Source: Berberis thunbergii (Eukaryota > Streptophyta > Magnoliopsida > Ranunculales > Berberidaceae). From it: a stretch of DNA of 64,000 bases. The stretch is from the NCBI GenBank assembly GCA_003290165.1, contig QNQO01005772.1, positions 1-64,000 of the forward strand, in the 5' to 3' direction. The first letter of the stretch is position 1. Every line of letters begins with the position of its first letter. Under the pieces are notes generated by a model that was given only the letters and a program-made list of their open reading frames with translations, ran no database searches and was not told where the DNA came from. The position numbers and the translations under genes were made by a program. Shown piece after piece: positions 1 through 11,623 of this stretch.

Positions 1-1747
1 GACGAATCCGGAGATAGAAAAGAGAAATGGTTTGCGAATGAGAATTGAGCATGGTAAAGGTTTAGAGAACAAGATCTAACGAGATAGTAAACACGTTATT
101 GTGTGTTGATTGTAAAGGAGAATTACAAAAATGAAGGATAGAACAAGGCGGAATTACGGAATTATAAACACGTTATTGTGTGTTGGAAATCATGAGTTGA
201 TATGGAATCGATGTCAATTACAATTCTTTTTTCTCATCATACTAATACCCTATGATTGGCCTGACATTGTCGCTCAGTGGAGTCATTGTGCATTCAAAGC
301 CATCGTGCCACATTAATGGACACATGGTGCTCCAATAACTTTCATAGGTGCTTTAATTTCAGCTAGGTCACCCCAAACAGTCCAGGGACTTTGAATTGCA
401 AAATCGCAGATTGAACTAGAGAAGCACAACAACGATTTGAACATGCATGTACAATAATAATAACTTACAGGGAAGAAAAAAAGGGTTCCCGGGAAGTGAT
501 AGGAGTTATGAACACTGCACTCACATCAACGCAGAATTCCCAACCTTACCGGGACACCAAATTACCAGGAACACGTTTACACAGCAGCATGCCACATGGT
601 CTGAAAAATGTAATAGGAGACACCACAACGTAATATAATTTAGTAAATAAAACGAGCAATATATTACTGTTCTACTCAACAAACATAAGTTCAATGGATG
701 CATTAATCAAATCATATGAAACGATAAAAGCTTCCATTACTTGAGAAGACTCTGAACCAACCAAATTTCTGATCTGTACGCAAAGCTAATAAGTAGAAAA
801 CTTGAACTATAGAAGACTTTGTTTTTTATTTCCTTCTCTACCTGCAAAATTCACACAAAACCAACTCAGTGAAAATACTCCGGAACATAAGTTTAACTGT
901 GATTTAAGCAGCTTTTTAGCAAATCTTTCATATCCTCAATGCCAAAGTCGTGCTTGTAACTTTGGTTCGACATTTGTTTTTGTTTTTTTTTAACGAACTT
1001 AGTACTAAAAATGAATCGAAACATACAATTTCCTAAAAAAAACTCAACAAGTTAGTGATTGAACAAATGTTTTCTCAGTGCACATTCTTTTAACTTGTTT
1101 TCCTGCACCAATCAATTACTTGATCATCTGTAGGATCAAGATCAATAGTAACATGAAATTTGTGTTATCACAGTATTTTGACGGCTGACATATTATTTAA
1201 AATTTTCGACTATTCTATTCCTTGGCAATAATACCAAGCTGGCATTTTTTTCCTAATTAAAGTAGGATGGAACCCAGTTATAATTTTTCACTAGATGATG
1301 GGATAATTAGTAGCCATTTCCAGTGAATTGGATGCAAAGCTCAAACCTTTTAGCAATTTCATCATGAACACAAGTTATATAAATTAGTAATTTTAAATTT
1401 GCAAATCAACCCCTAATCGTGCTTGTGAAATATCTGTTACTTGAGATTGATTCCACACTGTATGCCAAAGCACAGATGATAAATATGAAGCGACTGAAAA
1501 GCAATAGAGTATACCTTGTTCGTAGCGATTCTGAAACCTCAATGACATCAATAATTCCCCACGATGTGGAAGTCTTTTGGGTTTTCTGCAAGAGCAATGC
1601 CAACGTTAAAACATCAAAAGCAAGATAAACTATTATTGAAGTCATTTTTCTTCAGTGTAATCAAATTTTAGGGGAGAAATTTCACAACTACCTTTCATTT
1701 CTCATTATCTATTTGCTGGTGTAAAACTGAACTTTCATCGGCTATTG
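1..1747. other. Non-coding flank downstream of the ACBP3-like pseudogene
   Basis: No convincing coding region is seen on either strand; open frames are short and unlike known proteins. The stretch lies 3' of the minus-strand ACBP3-like gene. The minus strand at about 1531-1586 is bounded by AG and GT dinucleotides and could be a further exon, but its reading matched no family I recognise. Confidence 0.4.
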
Positions 1748-4021
1748 TTATATATTTTCCAGCTTCTGAGAATCATTGGCTCCGTCTTTTTTATGGTCTC
1801 CCTGTACAAGAAATCACATTCACGAGAACATATGAGCTGCCCAACATTATGACAGGAAAAGGTGAAGTAGCATTTGCTTATAGAATTGTAACTTACTTCA
1901 TGGTTTTCTCCAGCCCACCGGGAATCCCATCAGAAAGAAGATCCACGTACTGTTCCCAACGCCACCTCTGGACTCATGTTCCCCCAGCCATTGCCAAGAG
2001 TTCCTTGCATAAAGTAACCAGTGCGCTCAATCACTCACACATAGCGGCTTTTCTACTCTGTTATTATTAACTAGCAATCAAACTATACCTAGGTGTTCCC
2101 TATGTCCATCTCTCTGCCTATTTCGTTCATCCTAGTTAAAACTCTTGATAAGTTTCTTAAACTCCCCTACAATAGAGATTTGACTGTACTGTCTGCATAG
2201 ACAAATATGACCTCAAGCTCATCATACCCGTTTGAGAAGGGGTACGATTTCATCTAAAACTTGTACCAGAATAGAACTTAAGAGACAATTGGGTGTGACA
2301 TGGTGGTACCCCTGGAGAAGATAGTGGTAGTATCAAACTTATTTATCACCTACCATTAAAGTTAGAAGTAATTCTTATGATTTATTTCTCACGGTAAATG
2401 CTTAAATTTTTCTGATTACTCCCTATACCTTAAAATTCAATTCTATAGTTTTCCGCTCTGTTTCTTTCCATTTGGCGTCATGTCTTTTATGGATTTCCAG
2501 AGCTTTAATGCATAGGGAAGTTAGGGTGGGTTAGTGCAATGCCAAATAAGTGATACCTACGTGAGTTAGGCATTTTCCCGGTATTTGTTTTCCTAGTTTT
2601 GTTTTTCATAGAAAATTGATTCCCTAAAATAGCTAAAAGAACTGAATACAAATAAACAACAATGCACAATGCACAAGCAAACATGATGCAAAGCCAAGCC
2701 ACAAATATTCACAATAAAAAGCAGGGAAAAGTTTAGTACCACTTTGCGCGAGCAGACATCATTAGTGCTAAGGGCGCTCGACAAGGCCCTTCCATGGCAA
2801 CCTTGTGAAGCCCCCCATACAGCTGTATTTGCACATCACTGCTAACCTTCGAGGATACATCACTGTTCTCACTAGAACCAACAAATGCCGCAGCAGCACC
2901 AAAACACTGCTCAATCTCAGACCTCTCTATCCCCTCCATCATCATCATCACTCACCACTATACTCTCATTGCACTCTTCCTCTCTTTCATTCACTTGATC
3001 TTCTTCTGCAAATTCAACCCGAACATTCTTCTCAACCATCTCTTTTTCCTCCCTAACTTCTACTTCCATCTTAGTTTCCCGGAACCTCATTCCAATTCCC
3101 TTCAACCACACCGCCCTCACGTAATTGATCACAATTCACCTCCTCCTCCTTACCACAAAAAATCACAGATTCCTCCGACGATTCCAATCCAATATTCCCA
3201 ATTCATCTTCTTCTTAGCTTCCACCACTCTCAAATTCTCTACCAATTCTTCCTCAATCCTCGCATACTCAATTCCCTCTTCATCCTTAGCTTCTCCCTTC
3301 CCTCCAATCTCCAAACCTTCTACCAATTCTTTTTCAATCCCGGCATTGTTACTTTCATCTCCTTCCTCAACTTCCTCATTCACCCCAATCTCCAAAACTT
3401 CCGCCGACTCGCTATTTGACCCAACACTCTCAAATATTACTTCTTCTTCCACTACATGAACTCCAACCCAACCACTTGTTCCATTACAATCCCTTGACTA
3501 TGTTCTTTATAAATTCTATTCTTTTCATGACATTCTTTATTCATTCTAATCAATTCATTTCTCCGATCCTTATTCAACCCAAACTCATGCTGAATATTTT
3601 TCAAACCCAAATTTCTAATCTTTTCAAAACATTCTTTATTTATTCTACTCAATTCATTTCTCCCATCCTTGTTCAACCCAAACCCATGCTGAATCTCCAC
3701 CCAACTCATCGAACCTCCAACCACTTGTTCCATCACAATCCCTTCACTACCTTCTTTATCAATTCTAATATTTTCATGACATTCTTTATTCATTCTAATA
3801 AATCCATCTCTCGAAGCTTGGTATCCTTCTTTGAATATCTCCTCCTCCTCCTCCTGTCTCAACTTTCATCTTCATCGTCCTCCTCTCCACCACCCCTGAC
3901 ACTACTCTCTCGTTCTCCTTCTTTCCATCGCCACCAAAATAAATGTCCCTATAAACAGCCACACCACAACCACAAACACAGAGTCATTCAAGAACTCTTT
4001 CACTATCGCAAACACACCCAT
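1748..4021 (-). pseudogene. Acyl-CoA-binding domain protein (ACBP3 type), broken by frame changes
   Basis: ACBP3-type proteins bind acyl-CoA esters and have an N-terminal membrane segment, an acidic middle and a C-terminal ACB domain. All three can be seen. The start at 4019-4021 gives a hydrophobic stretch (VFVVVVWLFIGTFILV). An acidic Glu-rich region follows. Exon 1 ends at 2740 with EGIERSE...FVGSSENSD...SSDVQIQLYGGLHKVAMEGPC...SARAKW. Exon 2 (2003-1897) continues N-S-W-Q-W-L-G-N-M-S-P-E-V-A and exon 3 (1801-1748) ends ...SQKLENI. GT donors at 2739 and 1896 fit the phase. The reading frame is lost several times: in-frame stops soon after the membrane segment, frame changes near 3452, 3150-3132 and 2950-2930, and three more inside exon 2. 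Two of these lie in G runs (GGGGG for GGGG, GGG for GG). Other genes here are intact, so decay is more likely than poor assembly, but the latter is not excluded. Homology is confident; pseudogene status is less so. Confidence 0.75.
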
Positions 4022-4261
4022 CTTTTAAACTTCTTTTCAATAGAAGAAGAAGAAGAGTAAAGCTAAGGAGAAGAAGAATAGTAGTGGTTTTGACGGAGAG
4101 TATGTTGAAAGAGCAGAGCAAAGCATATATATTGTACAACTACAACGAAAAGTAGAGTTTGTTATTGAAGAAAACACGTCACGTGCTTTTCGCGCCAAGT
4201 CTGAGTTACATAGAAAAACTGGCGTCAGTCGTCTCAAAGTACTGCAACTTTCGTGTTTTAA

Positions 4262-4640
4262 TAAGTCTCAATTGAGAATTTAAATTGGTTCGAAAGTTAC
4301 CATATTTTTCACTTTTTCATTTTGAGTTTGGGTTTTGTCATATTATGTTTATTGAGTTTTGGTTTAAGAGTTTCAATTTCAACGAAATTTTGAGAGTTTT
4401 CGAGGAAGAGGGAGATGATTTGCAAGAAATTTGAGTATGGAAAGAGATTTGAAATAGATTGCAAGAAATTTCGAATGGAAGAGAGATGAACCATTATCGA
4501 TTTAAATGGTGAGGAAAAAATGAATGGTTTTTATTCATATAGATGGTATGAAAAAATATGGTGGTGTGAAAAAGAAAGTAAGTTGTGCGAAAAAATAAAA
4601 TGACGTGAGAGAGATGAAATAATGATACGAGGTAATAATT
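4262..4640. repeat. Possible truncated relative of the 46.1 kb TIR element
   Basis: The start (TCTCAATTGAG then TTTAAATTGG and GAAAGTTACC) matches, in opposite orientation, a stretch inside the TIR element at about 46255-46310. The other end (GGTAATAATTGCC) resembles that element's terminus (GAGTAATCGTTGCC). The interior is diverged and no target-site duplication was found. Confidence 0.4.
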
Positions 4641-5899
4641 GCCAATACAATATCTATGGATGTTGGAATATGTAACATGAAAAACAAAGAGCCATTGAAA
4701 TTTGGTACAGTAATTTGGAGATTAGAGACTAAACACTAAAACAATATGAAGGTAACCATCATTTAGGTGGTTCGTGATACCCCATCCATCATGTTTATTT
4801 TCATCTTTACACCTTTAAAAACAACTTATAGATTTATACAATCTTTATTAAAATATCAAACTTGTATGGTTTTTTTCATACAAGATACAACATTTTTAGT
4901 CATCAAGTGTCCTACCATGTTCATCACTTGAATGACATAACCCCACCCCGGACAAAGTTTAGAGCATCCATATGTTACAATCGATGACTCAATGCTTGTT
5001 TACGAGATTCAATTGATTGATACAAAATTTGACTATAAAAGACCTAAGGTATTTTCTATTTTATCTAATCATTTGATGAATAGAATCAACTCATATTTGG
5101 AACCAAACTAAATACAAACTTTCCAGTGTTTCTTAATTTCCTGTCTTAGTTTAAGATCGAGATGTTACGAACAACATTGTTGTCGTTAAGCATTTTCTTA
5201 GTGAATATTATTGGAGTGTCGTGGGTATCACGCACAAGGTGTATATTGACTAGTGCATCAATATGTCGCTGGCATGACTACAAATTTTTTCTCTTATAGT
5301 ATATTAGGGTGTCGACTCATGCTCTACATGTGCGGATATTTAACACTTGTTTATCTTATTACAACCATTCAATGATAAATAAAAATTATTAATGAAATTC
5401 TAAACAAAACAATTATTTATAATTTTAAGGCTTTGTGTATAGTTTACAAATAATCAATGACTTTGAATAAATCATGTTAGGAGCTGAGGTCTAATTAACA
5501 ATATTTAAGATGGGCAGATTTTGATCATAAATAATATGAATTTGTGAGGGTAAAATGGTACAAATTGATAATTTTATTTAAAATTACAAAAATACCCTTA
5601 ATCATTATTCATCTACTTGTTGGTTTTTTTTGGGTAAATATAGCAGTGTTTTTAGGATATTTTGGAAATTTCAAAAATCAAGACGAAGGTCCACAAAAAC
5701 ATTGTTCCTAAGGGAACTCTCATTATGAAGTTTAAGATTAAGATATTTGTGCTTTTGGTATTCCCCACCATATTTGTTTTATTTTTAGATGCACACATAC
5801 GCAAAAATGTCATTTAAAAAAAATCGTAATCACTTGATAAAGAAGTTATAAATACATAATCACTATGTGTAAATCAACTTTCATTTTAAAAAATAGAAA
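4641..5899. other. AT-rich intergenic DNA
   Basis: No coding region, structured repeat or RNA gene was recognised here. Confidence 0.5.
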
Positions 5900-7778
5900 A
5901 TGTAATTTGCACTTTGTCCCCTATTATACTTTTTTTTTTAAAGCGAGCTGAGTTTTTATAGGATCCCATAACCTATCAACAACGTGTGACCTACAGGTCA
6001 ACACCATAAGAAAGTAACCATGTCGCTGACGGGTCTCGAACCTAGGACGTGTGCCACTCGACCATAACACCATTGGCCCCCTATTATACATTGCTAATTA
6101 ATAAGTATAACCATCATTAATCACTATACAATTATCTCCTTGACTAGTGGTCAACGTCCATTGATCATCAATTTTCAAAGCAGATCACCAAAATGTCCCT
6201 CAGAAATCAAAGGCTGAGATTGAATCTTTTATATCTCGAACATCTCATCTCAAGAAAAATTGTAAGGCGCAACTGTAATCGTATCTCAAGAAAAATTTAA
6301 CAGTTAATTTTAAAAAATTCTTTCATCTTAAACAACTCGTCTCGAGAAAAATCTAACGGTCCAAATTTGATAATACACACATTTTTAGGTAAATCTGACG
6401 ATCCAAATTTAATTATATATACATCTCGAGAAATTTTGACTGTCCAATGCACATCTCGAGCAAATATGACGTTCCAACACACAACTCAAGAAAAATCTGA
6501 CAACTCAAATTTATTCATGCAGCATCTCAAGAAATTTTGACAGCTCAACTTTATTCATGCATACATCTCGATGAAATTTGTCGGCTTAAATTTATTCGTG
6601 TAGTATCTCGAGAAAATTTTTTGTTTCAGCATGCATCTCGAGGAAATTTGATGATCCAGTATGCATCTTGAAAAAAAATTACATCTCAGATTTATTTGTG
6701 CACATCTCAAAAAAATCTGACGTTGTGAATAAATTTTTCCCTTTAACCCCATAAAATAAATTTGAATTTAATTTTGTTCCTAAGAAATAATCAATAAACT
6801 TTTTATTATCTTTTTCCTCCTCATTTCCTTTCTTCTTCCTCCTCTATCTTAGCCTTGCCACCACCTCCCCCCTTCATCCTCTATCCTCCTTCTCATTTCT
6901 CCACTTCATCATTCATCATCCTTCCTCCACTTCCTTCACTTCTTCCTTCATCCTCAGTTTCACAACATCTATAATCATTCATCATTCCTCCACTTCCTCA
7001 TTCTTCCTCCTTCATTCTCCTCCCTCCTTCCACATTCCTTCTCCCTCTTCATCTCTCAGGTCCGTTCTGTTTCAGGAGGCAAAATTAAATTCAAATTTAT
7101 TTCAGGAGCAGTAGTAAATTTAAATTTATTCAGACGTCATATTTTTCTCAAGATGAGTGCACAAATAAACATAAGCCGCCATATATTTCCTCGAGATGCG
7201 TACTAGATAGTCAGATTTCATTAAGATACACGTTGAGTCGTTAGATTTTTCTTGAGATGTGTGTACATATAAATCTGAGGCGTCAGTTTTCCATCAAGAT
7301 GCATGTACGAATAAATCAAAGCTGTTAGATTTTCTCATGGCAAGTATCGGATTGAAAGATTTTGCTCGAGATACGGGCCAAATAGTCTTATATATTTATC
7401 GAGATGCGTGCATAAATAAATTTGGATCGCTAGATTTACCTAGAGATATGTGTACTATTAAAATTGAACCGTTAGATTTTTTCTCAAAATGAGTTGTTTA
7501 AGATGAAAGATCATTTAAAAATCAACAGTTGAATTTTTTTCGAGATACAATTACGATTTTAGTTGGACTTTAAGATTTTTCTCAAGATGAGATGTTCGAG
7601 ATACGAAAAGTTAAATCACAACCTTTGACTTATGAGGGACATTTTGGTAATTTGCTTTGAAAATTGACGGTCAATGGACGTTGACCGCTAGTCAAGGGGT
7701 AATTGTAATAGTGATTAATGATGGATCTACTTAGTAATTACCTATGTATAATAGGGGGCAAAGTGCAATTTACCCCCA
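5900..7778. mobile_element. Foldback element with long inverted-repeat arms
   Basis: The left arm (about 5900-6770, including a nested SINE) and the right arm (about 7140-7778) are imperfect reverse complements. The outer ends read TTTGCACTTTGTCCCC and, reversed, ATTGCACTTTGCCCCC. Both continue inward through matching blocks such as AAAATGTCCCTCA / TGAGGGACATTTT and ATCTCGAACATCTCATCTC / GAGATGAGATGTTCGAGAT. Much of each arm is a degenerate array of units of about 38 bp containing CATCTCGAG. The loop (6770-7140) is pyrimidine-rich and has no gene. No transposase and no clear target-site duplication are visible, so the superfamily is unknown; a non-autonomous Mutator-like or foldback element is a guess. 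Confidence 0.7.
5930..6077 (-). mobile_element. tRNA-derived SINE nested in the foldback element's left arm
   Basis: Read on the minus strand, it starts with an A-box-like GGTCGAGTGG and a B-box GGTTCGAGACC, and ends in an A run (T run at 5930-5939 on the plus strand). It is flanked by an exact 12 bp target-site duplication, CCCCTATTATAC, at 5918-5929 and 6078-6089. The right arm of the foldback element keeps the uninterrupted sequence. A second copy lies at 62297-62520. This copy lacks about 20 bp between the A and B boxes. Confidence 0.85.
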
Positions 7779-7844
7779 AAAAAATTGTAAAACGTGCACC
7801 GCACGTGAGCTTAATAAACACTGTTAACGGTCGCCATTTGATAG

Positions 7845-7929
7845 TTGAGTGTGTTCTGAAATTAGGGTTCATCTTTGTATCACAATCTCTCTCTTGAATC
7901 AGGAAATTAGGGCATCAATTGAAGAGAGG
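7845..7929 (+). promoter_or_regulatory. Probable 5' UTR exon of CCMH
   Basis: A stretch with typical plant 5' UTR character (ATTAGGGTT, CTCTCTCTTG) ends in a strong donor, GAGAGG|GTAAGT, at 7929/7930. The matching acceptor is TTTCAG at 10897, one base before the CCMH start codon. This makes a 5' UTR intron of 2968 bp. The 5' end is approximate and the model is not supported by transcript data. Confidence 0.5.
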
Positions 7930-10897
7930 GTAAGTCTCTTTCACTGCTTTCATCATCTTCTTAGCTAATTATCTTTATTTATTTTTTTTTTTTCTAATCT
8001 CTTCATAACAACTGCGTTTTGTTTGGCTTTCTTAAGCTGGCAGAGTGAAAAAAAAAGGAAGTGTTTTTTTATAGGGTTTTGGTTGTACCCAAAAAGCAAA
8101 ACCATATTTTTCACTGCCCCATTTTTTTATTGTTAGTAATTCATTTGTAGTTTTGGTGAACCTTGCAGGGTTTTTACATATACTATATATGTTTGATGAA
8201 TTGCAAGTTATCCATGTTTTTGAGTAGTTCAGGGTTAAGGGTTTTGGTGGGGTGGAGTGTAGGTTATTGTTGGTGTGTGTTAGTCACTGTTGATTGCTTA
8301 AGAAAGCAATTATCATCTTATTAGAGCTATGGGTTGTCAATGTTATTAGGTGGTGTGTAAATTGATAAACTGGTAGATTTATATTTCTATTCAGTTAGTT
8401 ATATTTATATTTTTATTCTTGTGCTTTAATGAATTGACAGTGTGATGTAAGGTTGATCTGTTGTTCACACCAAATCGAATTAGGATGATCTGTTAGCAGG
8501 GTCGATTTTAACTTTAAAATTACAATCAAAATTTCAAATTTTTTCCGTTTACAAACCGAAATATTTCTTAAAATTACAGTACCGAAATTATCTCATTGCA
8601 AGAAATCATAATCATTGGGCACGAGTGGAGTGAAAAGTGAAAACAATATTTCCAAACTCTTTATTATTAAGAATCTGAATCTTTACTATGCTTGAGAGAA
8701 ATAATACTAATTTGATTGGAAGTAACCCTGGTGTCATTTAAAGAACAAATTCATATCCTCAATGTCAGGCGATTCTCTATAAGGAACACCCTGCCATTCT
8801 GAGATAATCCTGAGTCCCTACTGTAACCTTAAAGCAATAGATGGCGCATTCGAGGGACATTTCATACTGATCTTATATTCTTTTTCTTATAAACATCATG
8901 ACTGTATTCATTTTACCGTCAAGGATCCCTTCAGTATATCTTCTGATCTCGCAACCTTCTAAGACATGAATATCTTTTACTCTAATAATTATCTTGTGCA
9001 GTGCCTCCACAACAATAAATAGCATCAATGCAAGTGATTGTACCCTAAGCTTCTTAAGATGCCAACAGGAAATCCTTTATCCAATTGGAAGAGGATGTCA
9101 CAAAAATGCATTTTTCAATCCATCTTTTCTACCTGTTCTGGACACCAACCCACTTGAGAATGTAATTTTTGGTTATATCAGATGACAAGAGCCTTTTTTG
9201 AATCGTGATGATCATTAACCATGAAGTTTGTCTCTATGAAATTTCCTTTTTTTTTTCTTACATTACAAAGTTCAGATAAGTCTTCAAATAATACTATAAA
9301 ATCCTCTTAACCAACTGATAGGCTTAATCCAGTTAGACTTGTCCCTGGAATTTTAGGGGTATCCTTCATGTGCTCAAGAATCCATTGGAAGGTGATGATG
9401 AGCCATCCTTGAAAGATATTTCGTATACACACACTGAATCCCACTAGAGAGTTATATAGGAAACCGACCTAGCTTGTCACTTTACATTTAGCATATAGCA
9501 ACTGACAATCTCGCTTCTGAACTTCCCATCTTCTCTAATGAAGATGGATTGTTAACCCCCTTTTTCCAGCATTGGCTTGCTAATGGGAGAACTTCGTATT
9601 TTGGCCACCATCCTTGATCCATGTAAGTCGTGCAAAGTTTCTTCATCATCGTCAATGCTTCATGATTAATTCCATGATTCATATTTTGTTCTCTTTTATT
9701 TTTCTAACTCTTCTAACTTGGAGTGAAGTCACCTTAAAGAACGTATAGGTATGCCGTGTTATTGTATGTTTCTGTAAGATGGTGTTATCTAATTCTAATA
9801 TTTTCATGAGGAAGAGATATAACCCTTGATTAAATTATGTGTTTGTCCTGCTGTGCAATGAACTTCGGTAACCATGGAACACGAAAGTTAAGTCTTTAGA
9901 AGGGAGATTTTGGGAATTAATAATTAATTATTGAACATATTTACACATTAGAAAATTTCTCTGCCTCTCTCCTAGATCAAAATCTTCATAATTTATTAAT
10001 TCCTAAAATTTCTCTTCGCAATAGTTATCTTGATAGTTTCACTATTATTCTATATTCATTGCACAATCATACATTAGTTGATCAAATAAGCATTCGAAAA
10101 AATAAGCATATTATCTCTTCCCTTCTCCAAATTTATTTTTGAAACAAAAATCTTATGAAAAGTTGAAAACAACATCGATATACACCTATATTTTCTGCAA
10201 ATCAAAGTAATGAAAAAAGTTAACTGTAAATTACTTTCAATTATTAAATAGTTTCCCATAAGACCTGCATGCCTTATCTAAATTGGAATAAATTTTTAGT
10301 AAGGTGGAGCTGTGGAGGTTCATAATAATCAATAAAATAGTCGTACAAAGACTCAAAGTGAAGTGTCTGAACTCAACCTGAATCCAATTCAAGCAAGCAA
10401 GAAGCGAAAAAATTCCCTTTGTATCAATGTTCACACACAAACACGGCTAATGTACTGCATATGTATGCATACATATATTTTGTAGATTTCAAAAGTTTTA
10501 CTACTTATCTAAGATAGACTTAACTGTGCGGTGTTCCTTTTTTGTTATGTTACAAGGACGCTATTTCTACAAAAATGGTGTCGATATGTATTGTGTCGGA
10601 TACTCGTGTCGACACTCAGTGAGTCCATGCGTAGAATATTAACTTTTTCACGTATCTCTGAAAAGTTTCAATTCCTTACTAATATCACAAGCATGATATG
10701 GTAAGTTAGTAATATATGAATAGCGATATTGACCTATAAGTGAATGAATATGACTATAATTCAAAACTTATTGCTCAAAAAGTAAATAATACTAAATGTG
10801 CAAGCGTGCCCCCAACTTATCCCATATCCTTGTCATTGTTACATAGGTTTTTTGTAGTTTGTTTTTAACATGTAGACTCAGCTTATTGATGTTTCAG
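7930..10897 (+). other. Long 5' UTR intron of CCMH; no gene recognised inside
   Basis: This AT-rich stretch starts with GTAAGT and ends with a polypyrimidine tract and CAG. The minus strand at 9488-9682 has a protein-like reading (GWWPKYEVLPLASQCW) that I could not assign; it may be a captured gene fragment or chance. Confidence 0.4.
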
Positions 10898-10898
10898 A

Positions 10899-11623
10899 AT
10901 GGAGGAAGGCGATGACGCATTGAGGAATGCCCAAGTAGTAGAAGCCCGGGCTAGAAACATTAGCCATAATGTGCGTTGCACTGAGTGTGGGAGCCAGTCC
11001 ATTGAAGATTCACAAGCAGATGTCGCCATTCTCCTCAGAAAGGTTGGTCACTGGGTCTTCCCTTTTTTTACACCCTCTCGAGTGACAACTATGGAAATGT
11101 AATGGAATGAGATATGACAAGTGGACGTTATTGGCACAACTAAAATGAGTTTCATTATCTAGAATTAGATGAACGAATTTATTCGATATCACTGATCTAT
11201 CTGCTTGCAACATGATTACAGTTGATACGTGATGAAATTCATGCGGGTAAATCTGACAATGAGATTTTTAAAAAGCTTGAGGATGATTTTGGGGAGACAG
11301 TGCTCTATGCTCCACGTTTTGATCTGCAGACTGCTGGTCTTTGGCTATCACCAGTGAGTATGAAACTTGGAGATGCGTTAAATTACTAAACAATGTTGAT
11401 TTTCTGCTAATCACAATATTGTTTCTGCAATTAGCTTCTAGTTGCAGGGGCAGCAGCAGGGATATGGGCCTATCAAAAGCACAGACAGAATACCAATGTG
11501 CATATCATGGCTTTGAATCTTGTGAGGGGAGTTACGCTAACCCCAAAAGAGAAGCAAACCATATTGGAAATCCTGATGCCTCCTCCATCATCGCCACAAT
11601 TGGGAAGAAAATGGTGGCATTAA
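10899..11623 (+). CDS. CCMH: CcmH-like cytochrome c-type biogenesis protein, mitochondrial
   Basis: CCMH is a membrane-anchored thiol-disulfide protein that helps keep apocytochrome c reduced for haem attachment in the mitochondrial intermembrane space. Exons are 10899-11042, 11222-11353 and 11435-11623, giving 154 residues, close to the ~159 of the Arabidopsis protein. The redox motif RCTEC is followed by GSQSIEDSQADVAILLRKLIRD at about residues 26-50. The conserved GETVLYAPRFDLQTAGLWLSP comes next, then a membrane segment (LLVAGAAAGIWAY). The tail NVHIMALNLVRG...LTPKEK is typical of plant CCMH. All introns are GT-AG and phases agree. The start is the first ATG, one base after a 5' UTR acceptor, and matches the family's N-terminus. 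The gene looks intact. Confidence 0.93.

Noticed and set aside
2995..4060. Long plus-strand open frames rich in Ser, Pro, Phe and His
   Set aside because: They are the reverse of the Glu/Lys-rich ACBP3-like gene on the minus strand.
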